From positions 1 through 37,972 of the forward strand of contig JAHQVK010000256.1 of the NCBI GenBank assembly GCA_019634385.1: DNA of 37,972 nt. Direction: 5' to 3'. The position numbers were made by a program, and so were the translations under genes. Source of the stretch: Myxococcales bacterium (lineage in GTDB: Bacteria; Myxococcota; Kuafuiibacteriia; Kuafuiibacteriales; Kuafuiibacteriaceae). The notes below the pieces were generated by a model. That model had not been told where the DNA came from. It ran no database searches and worked only from the letters and a program-made list of their open reading frames with translations. This document shows, in pieces, positions 1-8,104 of this stretch; position 1 is the first letter of the stretch; every line of letters begins with the position of its first letter.

Positions 1-78
1 TGAAACATCCTGACCACAAGAAGTCTCTCCTCGGTCGCGTACCGCCAGGTACGCTCGCCTCGTCGTCAGAACGTTTCA
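1..78. repeat. Imperfect palindrome at window edge
   Basis: The ends TGAAAC (1-6) and GTTTCA (73-78) are complementary. Further pairing occurs inside (CTGAC near 10-14 with GTCAG near 64-68), and there is a perfect 7-bp hairpin GCGTACC/GGTACGC with a 4-base loop at 37-54. The element may extend beyond the window. No coding signal is visible here. It could be a folded RNA tail of an upstream gene or a palindromic intergenic repeat. Confidence 0.45.
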
Positions 79-126
79 CGAAAAGCCTGGCTCGATAGCT
101 ACACACTGGGCTAAATCAACAGGCTG

Positions 127-294
127 CTAGCAGGCCATCGGAAAAGTGAGTTAGGCGCTTCGCGGGTCCTTTTTCCGTGGAACGTCTGGACCGGCTTCGC
201 CTTTCATCGGCTGTATGCGCCCTCTTCATCCAGAGCGTTCCACGGAAAAGATACTTCGCGGATCACCCATCCCACTTTTGTGATGGCCTGCTAG
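127..294. repeat. Foldback/MITE-like element with 24-bp terminal inverted repeats
   Basis: The left end (127-150, starting CTAGCAGGCCATC) and the right end (271-294) are inverted copies matching at 21 of 24 positions. A second nested inverted repeat lies inside: TTTTCCGTGGAACG near 171-184 and CGTTCCACGGAAAA near 236-249, extended by TCTGGA/TCCAGA. The whole 168 bp can therefore fold on itself. No ORF of useful length lies within it. This is the architecture of a non-autonomous foldback element or MITE; the transposase family is unknown. Confidence 0.65.
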
Positions 295-312
295 TGCTTG
301 CTGGAGGGCTTT

Positions 313-372
313 ATACAGCAAGTGTTCGCGCAGCGAGGCAAAGCGTGGCGTAGCAGCAGGAACTTGGGTTGA
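313..372 (-). repeat. Degenerate copy 3 of the three-copy palindromic intergenic repeat
   Basis: Read on the + strand this resembles the reverse complement of the copy at 30741-30841. It keeps the ATACAGCAA start, the CGCGCAGCG block and the AGGAACTTG end, but one of the two hairpins has been lost. It lies downstream of the stop codon of the oxidoreductase gene at 499. A short stem CCACC/GGTGG follows at 379-390, before a T-rich TCTTTCT. The rest of 295-498 shows no gene; 420-441 weakly resembles 198-220 inside the foldback element. Confidence 0.5.
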
Positions 373-498
373 GCAGGCCACCTTCGGTGGTCTTTCTAGG
401 GAACATGTCGATTGGATTTGCCTCTCATCGGATGTACGCCCAGTGTACGGCCTTTGAACTTGGATCTTAACATCGGCTTACATTTGTGAATCGCGCTT

Positions 499-1848
499 TC
501 ATTTGGGGATTTTTTCATGGGTATCCGTAAATACCATACCGAGGGTCTCCAACTTGGGTAGGTATCTTTGGTAAATTGCGGCCTCGACTGGCAGTGGACA
601 CCCGAGGGCTGGGAATTGCTTGTTGAGCAAATCCACGGTGGCAAGAGCGGCCGGAAGCCCAACACTTTTAGCCATTGCTGTGCTGGAACTATCTCCAAGA
701 ATATCCAGCGTTGAACGCCAGCGATATATACCAGTGCTTGTGGTTGCTTCCATATCATGGTGCAAAATAACGCGGTCTTTTCCCTTCTTGGGGAGTGCTA
801 ATCGGTGTTGCAGTAAGGCAGTGAGAGCGGCCGCGGGCGTTGTGGCGTATGCGCTAGCACCACAGAGATCCCCGATTGGAGTCGAAGCAAACAGTCCAAG
901 CCAGTGGAGCTTTTCTAGCGCTTCGTCACTGGATATCGTGCCCAGTTGGGTACGGACGCGTTCTTCGATGGTCCCTCGCCCTGGAGGAAGGAATGCCTCA
1001 ATGAGATCTATCCATCTCCATTGGCTGAGATTCTCTATTTGGGTGGTTTCATCAGCAAGACCAAGGCGGACAATGGTCATCCATGTTCTGCAAAATCCGG
1101 GGTACCGTAAGGTAGCACGTACCATAGTAGAAATGGACTCCAAGCCAAATATATCAATGTATCCAAGCGCATCTCGATTTGGATATGCTTCGAAGGCAAG
1201 CGCCGTGGTTGGCAGGTGTACAGGCCAGGTTCGACCAAAAATCTCCCAATGTGGGACTATGCGCACTTGGCTGTTCAACAGAAACCGAGCGCCACTTTCA
1301 CCAGCCATCACCACGTTACGGGGATTCCAGGTCACCACGTATCCGAGTGGATTGGCATCATGCTGCTCAGCTAGTCCACCCCCGTAGGACCAAAACGACC
1401 GGATGGTACCTCCATCAGCGTGAATCTTTTCCATCAGCTGCATGGCGGACATGTGGTCGAGACCTGGGTCTAGACCCAATTCACTGGCGAGGGTTAGACC
1501 ATGTGAACGTGCTTTGGCGTCCATCAACCTGAGCTTTGGATCTCGGTAGGAGGCGGACACCATCGAGCGTTTGGCTTCGAGACATAGCTCCGCGACCGGA
1601 ACCTGAAAGGACGGAGCCAAAAAATTAACAACCACATCCGCTCGTTGAATTTGCTTCATCAGTTCGGGGGTATTGGCGGCGTTGAGGGCAAGTGCCTCGC
1701 CTGAGGGGTGGCCCTGCACTCGCTGCTGAGCAGCAGCGAGGTCTTTGTCGCAAACCGATACATGGAATTCTCCCGCGGAGGCTGTGAGTAGATGCTGAAT
1801 CAGGGATGGCGTACTGTGGCCAGCCCCTAAGACTAAAACCCGCTTCAT
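499..1848 (-). CDS. Saccharopine dehydrogenase-family oxidoreductase
   Basis: The product is 449 residues. It opens with a Rossmann nucleotide-binding segment (MKRVLVLGAGHS, glycine-rich loop about residues 8-13), then an acid-containing strand end (VCDKD), as in NAD(P)-dependent saccharopine dehydrogenases. The central motifs ELGLDPGLDHM and YGGGLAEQHDANPLGY are typical of the catalytic domain of the LYS9-like (saccharopine reductase) group. The family interconverts saccharopine with glutamate and aminoadipate semialdehyde in lysine metabolism, but many bacterial members have unknown substrates. The length is normal for the family. The start is ATG at 1848 with no clear Shine-Dalgarno sequence. 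No lysine-pathway gene is adjacent, so the substrate is not settled. Confidence 0.85.
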   Translation of the reverse strand: MKRVLVLGAGHSTPSLIQHLLTASAGEFHVSVCDKDLAAAQQRVQGHPSGEALALNAANTPELMKQIQRADVVVNFLAPSFQVPVAELCLEAKRSMVSASYRDPKLRLMDAKARSHGLTLASELGLDPGLDHMSAMQLMEKIHADGGTIRSFWSYGGGLAEQHDANPLGYVVTWNPRNVVMAGESGARFLLNSQVRIVPHWEIFGRTWPVHLPTTALAFEAYPNRDALGYIDIFGLESISTMVRATLRYPGFCRTWMTIVRLGLADETTQIENLSQWRWIDLIEAFLPPGRGTIEERVRTQLGTISSDEALEKLHWLGLFASTPIGDLCGASAYATTPAAALTALLQHRLALPKKGKDRVILHHDMEATTSTGIYRWRSTLDILGDSSSTAMAKSVGLPAALATVDLLNKQFPALGCPLPVEAAIYQRYLPKLETLGMVFTDTHEKIPK

Positions 1849-1980
1849 TGGGCAAGAATACTATGACCAAACTCTGATCGGTATTGACCAATGGAGGTGG
1901 GGTGACCCCATTTCTTTTGCCTGAGAAGAATTCGATGATGTGTGAGTCTGTTGCTTGCTAGCCATATGGCAGAAATCACT

Positions 1981-2080
1981 TTGGTTGAACCTAAGTTCAT
2001 GCTTCTACGCCGGGCTAAGCCCCGCTGCGCGACCCCTTGTTGATTCTAACAGAATCAATTCAAGTGGTCTTTGCTGTATC
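1981..2080 (+). repeat. Copy 1 of the three-copy palindromic intergenic repeat
   Basis: This matches 30741-30841 along its whole length: a TTGGTTGAAC start, a GC-rich palindrome (about 2006-2029, centred on GGGCTAAGCCC), then a hairpin at 2031-2069 and TTTGCTGTATC. The stems are imperfect compared with the 30.7-kb copy. Its right end runs into the TGA stop codon of the minus-strand BatA-like gene (2079-2081). In the BatA transcript the hairpin therefore follows the stop almost immediately, in a terminator-like position. Confidence 0.65.
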
Positions 2081-4250
2081 AACGGCCGATTCGACTAGCG
2101 GTGAGACCACTTTCAAGCAAAAAGGCTAATCCCATAAGTATAAGCAAGATGCGTGTTAGTTGATCTTGTCCAAAACTGCCAAAAGATTGGCCTTGAATAC
2201 TGCCGTGACTGGCCTGGCGGGATTGAGGTGATCGCTCGCCCCGGAGGATGGCGTAGGCATCCTCTAGCGGGGTTGGACGTAGATCGGATTCTGATGGGTC
2301 AACATTTACTGCGAAGCCACTTGAGGGTATATCAACGATCGCTTGATCTACTTGAGCGTGTACCTCGTAGAACCCTGGTTCATCGGTTGCGGAGAATAGA
2401 ACATGGTCGTGGGCTAGCTCCGAGTGCCTAAAAGTGGTTACTCTGCCGCTGGGTGCGCGAACCTGAAGTTTGGTAGTCTCCGCAGGCACCTTTACCTTGT
2501 AGGTGTCACCAACATAAGTTCGGTGCTTTTCCGGCTCCGTCAAAGCTTTTCCAAGCCATAGAATTGTTTGACGGACCAACGGAACAAAAGATGGGCGAAT
2601 AGCTAGATCAGTGAGGTCTCTGTCTATGGAAGTTGTCAATAAGGCAACACGTCCGGATGGCACTTCGTGCAGAAGCAGAGCCGGTGACCGGTCTCGGAAA
2701 CGGAGAAGTATCTGCTGTTTGTTGTTTGCCTGGGATACGAATGGGACATAAGCGCGGGTTTTGGTTGTAAGTAATCCACTGAGGGGCTCCCCTTCAAATA
2801 GTTTAAGAACCGGATGATTGAGCTGGGGGCGAATGAAGCGATACACCTCGTTTTCCCGGGCGAATCGCATCTCTCCGAACTTACCGGGCAAGAGATCTTG
2901 AAGTCCTGTCTTGTAACTACGAGCATCAAAACCCTCGGAAAGAGTAATCCACAAGCCTCCTCCTTCCTGTACAAAGCGAACTAAGCGGTCAAAATTTTCC
3001 TTGGATAGGAAAGGTACCCCCGCCAGCACTACAACATCAAACTGGTGTAGATCCGCGCGACTGAGGTCGTCCGCGGATATGATTCGCGGGGTGGGTTGAT
3101 CGGGGGAGCCCGCGGAATGTGCCCGCTCAAGGTAAAAGACCTCATCTTCCTTTTCTATACCCGAGGGGTCACCATCAACAATAAGACTACGTACATATTT
3201 CCGGACGTTGACGCGTATATAATAGGTGTTGTCCTCTTGAAGTCGGTCGGGTTCGAGTGCTAGGATACAAAATTGGGTCCCGGTAGTAGAAAAGGTATGA
3301 CGGAGACTGCTTTCAGTCATTGTGCCTGGCACTATATCCAGGTTGATTCGGTGTGAGATCTCCTGGCTTGTGCGGAGTTCGAGAGAGCGTTGGTGTGCCT
3401 TAGATGCATTAGTGTGCTCTCCATAGTTTCGAACTCGGGTGTGTAGGGCCACCATCCGGGATACACCGCTGGGAACTACTTCAGAGGCTGCGTTAACTAT
3501 ACCGTAGTTCTCTCGTTGGTTAGGATCAATATCACGCAGAACATTGACTAGTTGCAAAGTGGCGGTGGCCTCTGACCCAGAGACCCTAAAATTCGCAGGA
3601 CCATCAATGGTATTTTTGGAGAAATCTGACAAGACGACCACCCTATAAGTAAAGGCAGGCAATGAATCATCATGGCTCCCTTCAGGAGTGCGTCCGAGGG
3701 CCTCTGTTGCTGCGGATACAGCATCAGATAGCAGAGACGGTCGCCAATGAGGTTGTAGCCGGGACAAAATTCCGTGTAGGCGTCCTCGGTCTCCGGTCGG
3801 TTGGGCAAGTGGTAACTGCGGTGGATTACCGGCCACTACGATAAGCGCTTGATCGGTGGTCTTAAGCTCATCGACCACTGTTTGTGCGGCATCAATGGCC
3901 CGAGAGAATGCGGAACGTTCTCGGTATTGGGCCCGCATAGATAACGAAGCGTCGATGACAATAGCTACTCGTTCAGGACCGATCGCGTTGGCGGTGGTTG
4001 GCATTGGCGCGGTGCCAATCAGGGGTTTAGCTGCGGCGAGGGCAAAAGCGGATAGAATGAGGACACGTAGTGAGAGCAGAATGAAGCGGCGTATGCGCCA
4101 ACGTCGCTCAACCCGCTTTACGCTTCTTAGTAGAAGTTCCATGGCCGGAAATGGCTGAGTGCGCGGCCGGAATCGATGAATGAGATGAATGATAATCGGA
4201 ATTAGTCCACCCAAAAGGCCAAGCAGCATCCATGGTTGGGCGAAGGTCAT
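2079..4250 (-). CDS. BatA-like membrane protein with von Willebrand factor A domain
   Basis: The product is 723 residues. It has the standard BatA N-terminus: a membrane helix at about 6-24, a positively charged stretch, and a second helix at about 57-75. A vWA domain follows with the metal-binding DxSxS motif complete (D100, S102, S104). The middle of the protein (about residues 360-470) resembles the class I glutamine-amidotransferase-like fold found in large BatA relatives. A final helix lies near 698-716. It is the last gene of the operon; its ATG overlaps the stop of the DUF58 gene by 4 bases (ATGA). Such proteins are thought to act with MoxR ATPases in envelope protein maturation or stress tolerance. 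The exact client is unknown. Confidence 0.85.
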   Translation of the reverse strand: MTFAQPWMLLGLLGGLIPIIIHLIHRFRPRTQPFPAMELLLRSVKRVERRWRIRRFILLSLRVLILSAFALAAAKPLIGTAPMPTTANAIGPERVAIVIDASLSMRAQYRERSAFSRAIDAAQTVVDELKTTDQALIVVAGNPPQLPLAQPTGDRGRLHGILSRLQPHWRPSLLSDAVSAATEALGRTPEGSHDDSLPAFTYRVVVLSDFSKNTIDGPANFRVSGSEATATLQLVNVLRDIDPNQRENYGIVNAASEVVPSGVSRMVALHTRVRNYGEHTNASKAHQRSLELRTSQEISHRINLDIVPGTMTESSLRHTFSTTGTQFCILALEPDRLQEDNTYYIRVNVRKYVRSLIVDGDPSGIEKEDEVFYLERAHSAGSPDQPTPRIISADDLSRADLHQFDVVVLAGVPFLSKENFDRLVRFVQEGGGLWITLSEGFDARSYKTGLQDLLPGKFGEMRFARENEVYRFIRPQLNHPVLKLFEGEPLSGLLTTKTRAYVPFVSQANNKQQILLRFRDRSPALLLHEVPSGRVALLTTSIDRDLTDLAIRPSFVPLVRQTILWLGKALTEPEKHRTYVGDTYKVKVPAETTKLQVRAPSGRVTTFRHSELAHDHVLFSATDEPGFYEVHAQVDQAIVDIPSSGFAVNVDPSESDLRPTPLEDAYAILRGERSPQSRQASHGSIQGQSFGSFGQDQLTRILLILMGLAFLLESGLTASRIGR

Positions 4251-5212
4251 CGACTTATACTCCTGTTTCTCGCGCGATGAGCGAGAACTCGCGCGATAAG
4301 CGGACCGGGGGCTTGGTCGGTGCGAGCGAGATGATATTCAACACGCGCACGACGGCTGGCTGTTTCGGCTTGTCCTCGGAATCGGGCTATTTCTTCCAAG
4401 TACGCGGAGCGAATTTCGCGTCCATCTACTCGGATGTGATCTTCATTTTCAAGGGAGTTAAACAGCGTTCCCTCTTCAAAAGGAAACTCCAATTCGTCAG
4501 GATCTAAAACGTGGAACAAGATTACATCGTGGTTTCGGGCTCGAAGACGAGCGAGTCGGGGAAGTGCCTCCAGGCCTCCATCTAAGAGATCAGTACATAA
4601 AATAATGGTGGTACGTTTAGCCAAACCTCGAGATAAACTATCGAGAGCAGCGCCCATATGTGTCGGACCACTAGCTTGCACCGAACTTAACGCATTTAGT
4701 AGCTCTTGCAAGTGACCTCGGCGCGCCCGAGCTGGAACAGAAACATTGAGTCGGTCAGAAAAAAGAGCCAAACCAGTAGCATCTCCTTGGCGCGCAAGAA
4801 CAAAGGCAAACGCTCCAGCAATGGTTTTGGCAAACTCAAGTTTTGTTAGTCGCTCGTCGGTCTGAGCAGGGTAGTTCATAGTTCCGGAGCAGTCCAACAC
4901 AAGGAGTACTCGCAAAGAAGATTCGTCCTCGAATCGCTTTATGAAATAGCGGTCAAATCGGGCGTAAGCTCGCCAATCTAGGTGACGGAGTTCGTCACCT
5001 GGTGAGTATTCTTTGTGTTCAGCGAACTCTACACTCGAGCCATGATTTTTGGACCGATGCATACCAGCAAGTGCACTGTCAGCAACAATTCTAGCTCGAA
5101 GAGAGAGTTGTCCAATGTCGGCCAGAATTTTGGGATCAATCTCCAAACCCTGATGAGTTTCCGAGTGCTGCTCGGTCGAAGTACTACTAGCGGGAGCTGG
5201 GTCTGAGGACAT
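4247..5212 (-). CDS. DUF58 domain-containing protein
   Basis: The product is 321 residues from ATG at 5212 (MSSDPAP). This start was chosen because it sits one base after the stop codon of the upstream MoxR gene (TGA-C-ATG), although the frame is open further upstream inside MoxR. The DUF58 signature is clear: a GSSVEFAEHKEYSPGDELR stretch, then HLDWRAYAR and a RFEDES segment. A vWA-like half follows (VLDCSGTMNY, with DxSxT). DUF58 proteins are encoded with MoxR ATPases throughout bacteria and probably act as soluble partners or substrates recruited by the ATPase. The 3' end overlaps BatA by 4 bases, implying translational coupling. Confidence 0.9.
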   Translation of the reverse strand: MSSDPAPASSTSTEQHSETHQGLEIDPKILADIGQLSLRARIVADSALAGMHRSKNHGSSVEFAEHKEYSPGDELRHLDWRAYARFDRYFIKRFEDESSLRVLLVLDCSGTMNYPAQTDERLTKLEFAKTIAGAFAFVLARQGDATGLALFSDRLNVSVPARARRGHLQELLNALSSVQASGPTHMGAALDSLSRGLAKRTTIILCTDLLDGGLEALPRLARLRARNHDVILFHVLDPDELEFPFEEGTLFNSLENEDHIRVDGREIRSAYLEEIARFRGQAETASRRARVEYHLARTDQAPGPLIARVLAHRARNRSISR

Positions 5213-5213
5213 G

Positions 5214-6257
5214 TCAACCCCGTATGGTATCAAGTATCTCTTGTACCAAGTCGGACGGACGGATACCTTCCGCCTCCGCATGAAAGTTGGTGACCACTCG
5301 GTGAGCGAGAACGGGAACCGCAATGGCTCTAACATCGTTGATGGTGGCTGATGGTCGTCCCTCCATGGCCGCTCGGGTTTTGGCACCCAGGACTAGATAT
5401 TGGCTTGCGCGAGGGCCGGCACCAAAAGAGACGTATTCTCGAATTTTATCCAGCGTTGGACCGGATATGTGGTCTGCGGCGGAATCGGGCCGGGTGGAGC
5501 GGACCAGTTGGACCGCATGTTGGGTGACATTGTTGGGTACCGGGACCCGCCGAACGAGCGCTTGAATCTCAATGATTTGTTCTGGTGAAAGAACTTTCGG
5601 CAGGGGTCCTTGGTTTGCCTGGGTGGTTGTGCGGACAATTTGGACTTCTTCATCCTCCGTGGGGTAGGAGACGTTTAGCATGAACATAAAGCGATCCATT
5701 TGTGCCTCCGGTAGCGGATAGGTACCTTCTTGTTCTATGGGGTTTTGGGTTGCAAAAACATGAAAAGGGGTGGGCATAGTATGTGTTTGCCCTGATGCCG
5801 TGACCTGATGTTCCTGCATGGCCTGAAGAAGAGCGGCTTGAGTTTTAGGCGGTGTTCGATTGATTTCATCTGCAAGTAATAGATTGGTAAATATAGGCCC
5901 TTTGACGAAACGAAAAGCACGTCGGCCGTCGGAGCCTTGATCTAAGATATCGGTACCAGTTACGTCCGAAGGCATGAGATCCGGCGTGAATTGAATCCGA
6001 TTGAATGAAAGGTCGAGGGTTTCAGAGAGTGTTTGAATCAGCAATGTCTTGGCAAGGCCAGGAACACCAACAAACAGAGCATGTCCGCCGGCGAAGAGAG
6101 CAATCAAGAGGTGGTCAATTACCTCCTGCTGACCGACAATGCGGTTAGCAATACTTGCTTTGGTAGCTCTAACAGCTAATGCCAGCTCTTTGATTCTTGC
6201 AACATCGTTGGTTTCGATCGGCATTGTTTTTTGGGACGTGTTTGTACTTGGGCTCAT
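5214..6257 (-). CDS. MoxR-family AAA+ ATPase
   Basis: The product is 347 residues, the usual size for MoxR. The Walker A motif is GVPGLAKT (residues 64-71). Walker B is LLLADEINR (D130, E131), followed by the conserved TPPKTQAALLQAMQE helix. Sensor 1 is FATQNPIEQEGTYPLPEAQMDRF. The C-terminal lid domain is present. MoxR ATPases act as chaperones that use ATP to activate or insert metal into vWA-domain partners, and both partner types (DUF58 and BatA) follow directly in the same operon. The start is ATG at 6257, 14 bases after the stop of the upstream gene; no strong Shine-Dalgarno is visible. Confidence 0.95.
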   Translation of the reverse strand: MSPSTNTSQKTMPIETNDVARIKELALAVRATKASIANRIVGQQEVIDHLLIALFAGGHALFVGVPGLAKTLLIQTLSETLDLSFNRIQFTPDLMPSDVTGTDILDQGSDGRRAFRFVKGPIFTNLLLADEINRTPPKTQAALLQAMQEHQVTASGQTHTMPTPFHVFATQNPIEQEGTYPLPEAQMDRFMFMLNVSYPTEDEEVQIVRTTTQANQGPLPKVLSPEQIIEIQALVRRVPVPNNVTQHAVQLVRSTRPDSAADHISGPTLDKIREYVSFGAGPRASQYLVLGAKTRAAMEGRPSATINDVRAIAVPVLAHRVVTNFHAEAEGIRPSDLVQEILDTIRG

Positions 6258-6271
6258 AGTGTATTGCAGGC

Positions 6272-8104
6272 TTAGTCTAAGCGAATAGTCTTTACCGACT
6301 CAGAAGCTGAGAGGGATAGTTCACGTTGAATGGTCTTACCTTGTGGCGGTTCTATCTCAAGGGTCCATTGTCCTGGACGAATTTCAATAACCGAAGTGGG
6401 TGTTACTGAGAGGGTGGAGATGCGTTGACCTTGTTGGCTGAAGTAGACACGAGAAAAAGGCATACCTTCGATTTTTAGGCGCGCACCGGTACCCAAAGAA
6501 GGAAACTCCAGAGAGCCTCTCTCAGATTGGGTTAGGGCCAGAGCTGCTTGTGCTCGCTTGCGAGTGGCGGGTTCGCCATTTGTTCCTTCCGCTGACAAGG
6601 TAAGTTGATGGATACGGGGATCAAAAGGATTGATGTCGATCGCTCGTGCTAGCGGGAGCTTCATTCCTTCCCGGTCATTACGTAACAATAAGATTTCGGC
6701 CAGGGTGACGTTGGGACCAGCCAGTTCGGGCATAGCTTCTATCGAGCGCCGAGCGGCTTCTTCAGCTCTGGCTAGATCGTTATTCGCGAGGGCTAAGGTA
6801 GCAAGCTTGGCGGAAACGAGTGCGGCTCCACTCTCTGAAAATGCCTTTTCGAGTTCTTTTTGCGCGGCTATGTATCGCCCCCGAGCGTAGAGAAGATCAG
6901 CAGCGCGAGCGTAGCGCCGGGCTAGGTCGCTGAGTCCATGTAGTTGATCGTCTGGGGTTTCGGGACTATTCTTTACGACGATTTGTCTTTGGTTACTAAC
7001 CGGTCTGTGGTCTTTGGGAGGGCGTATTTCGCGTTTGAGCAGCGAACGTTTCCAGCGCAACTCCAAAGCTTTTAGAGGTGCTCCGTACACCGAACGCATT
7101 GCCTCTTCAACCTGACCTTGATTAGCGGCGAGGGTCTTTAGCAGACTGCGAATACTCGACCAACCCTTCATATCAACGAGAAACTCAACAAAGGTAAAGA
7201 CCTCAGTAAAGGCCAACGAAGCTGCTTCCTGGCTGGGTAGTTTAGCCATTGAAGGGTGCATCTCTTCAAAGGAGATCAGGGCGCGATTTTCTGCGGCTTG
7301 TCTCAATTTTTTCTGCTGGTCAACGGAGATTCCCAGTCCCGGTTCTCCCCGCCAACTCGTTTCCGTATATTTTGCCAGACCTTCATGTAACCAGATAGGA
7401 ACTGTGTCGTGGGATACATTTCCGATGATTAGGTGGGCGAGTTCATGAGCGAGCGTATCTCGCCACGCATAACCAAAGACGATGGCTCGCGGAGTGGTTA
7501 TCATTAGTCGGTTCCAGCGACAGAGCGCGATGGTACCCGAAGTTTCAATGTCTCTAGATGTCAGGGCTGATACTGCGGCGAGTGTTTTCGCGGTTGGATA
7601 AATTTCTACAACAACTTTTTCGGAAGGCTTCCATCCGAGAAGATTACCGATTTCGTTGCGTGCAGCATCGAGAGCCTCCAAGGCGAACGGTACAAGTAAG
7701 GCATCTTTTCCTGGGTGGTGACGGATAATGAAATGCGTACCAACATATTCTAGATAGCCTTTTGTCGCCTTGCTAGCGCTTAGCGCAGCATCGGTATCAA
7801 GCAGGAATTGAGGGGGAGCTCCATTTTGGTGGGCTTTTTTGAATGCCTCAGCTGCCCCGGAATGGTCACCTAGATGAAATTTGAATTGTCCAACCAAAGC
7901 ATTTGTTATGGGATGGTTCGGATAGTTTTGTTGTAATTGCAGTATCTTGGGACGGACTGTCTCAATTTGCCAAGTGCGAATAAGGAGAAAGGCTTCACTG
8001 GCCAATTCCGAGTGGCTTGATAGTTGTGCGAAGCTCTGCTCAGGAGACCAGGCTGTCAAGACCAGAGTTATCAGATATAGATGCAGATAGCGGAGGTGAA
8101 TCAT
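6272..8104 (-). CDS. Exported gluzincin (peptidase MA-like) metallopeptidase with TPR repeats
   Basis: The product is 610 residues with a cleavable signal peptide (about 1-26, ending SFA). A zinc-protease core carries HELAH (residues 220-224), followed by the third ligand and context WLHEGLAKYTE (E241). This HExxH-plus-glutamate spacing fits the peptidase MA-like gluzincins. Helical TPR-like repeats lie before it (about 50-110) and after it (about 395-500). A beta-rich C-terminal end (about 520-610) looks like a PEGA- or Ig-type module. All catalytic residues are present, so it is probably active in the periplasm or at the cell surface. The start overlaps the stop of the DUF4175 gene by 4 bases. 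Its substrate is unknown; the operon suggests a role in envelope quality control. Confidence 0.8.
   Translation of the reverse strand: MIHLRYLHLYLITLVLTAWSPEQSFAQLSSHSELASEAFLLIRTWQIETVRPKILQLQQNYPNHPITNALVGQFKFHLGDHSGAAEAFKKAHQNGAPPQFLLDTDAALSASKATKGYLEYVGTHFIIRHHPGKDALLVPFALEALDAARNEIGNLLGWKPSEKVVVEIYPTAKTLAAVSALTSRDIETSGTIALCRWNRLMITTPRAIVFGYAWRDTLAHELAHLIIGNVSHDTVPIWLHEGLAKYTETSWRGEPGLGISVDQQKKLRQAAENRALISFEEMHPSMAKLPSQEAASLAFTEVFTFVEFLVDMKGWSSIRSLLKTLAANQGQVEEAMRSVYGAPLKALELRWKRSLLKREIRPPKDHRPVSNQRQIVVKNSPETPDDQLHGLSDLARRYARAADLLYARGRYIAAQKELEKAFSESGAALVSAKLATLALANNDLARAEEAARRSIEAMPELAGPNVTLAEILLLRNDREGMKLPLARAIDINPFDPRIHQLTLSAEGTNGEPATRKRAQAALALTQSERGSLEFPSLGTGARLKIEGMPFSRVYFSQQGQRISTLSVTPTSVIEIRPGQWTLEIEPPQGKTIQRELSLSASESVKTIRLD

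Noticed and set aside
620-1387. A 255-codon plus-strand frame inside the oxidoreductase gene
   Set aside because: It is an antisense shadow of a well-supported saccharopine-dehydrogenase-family protein.
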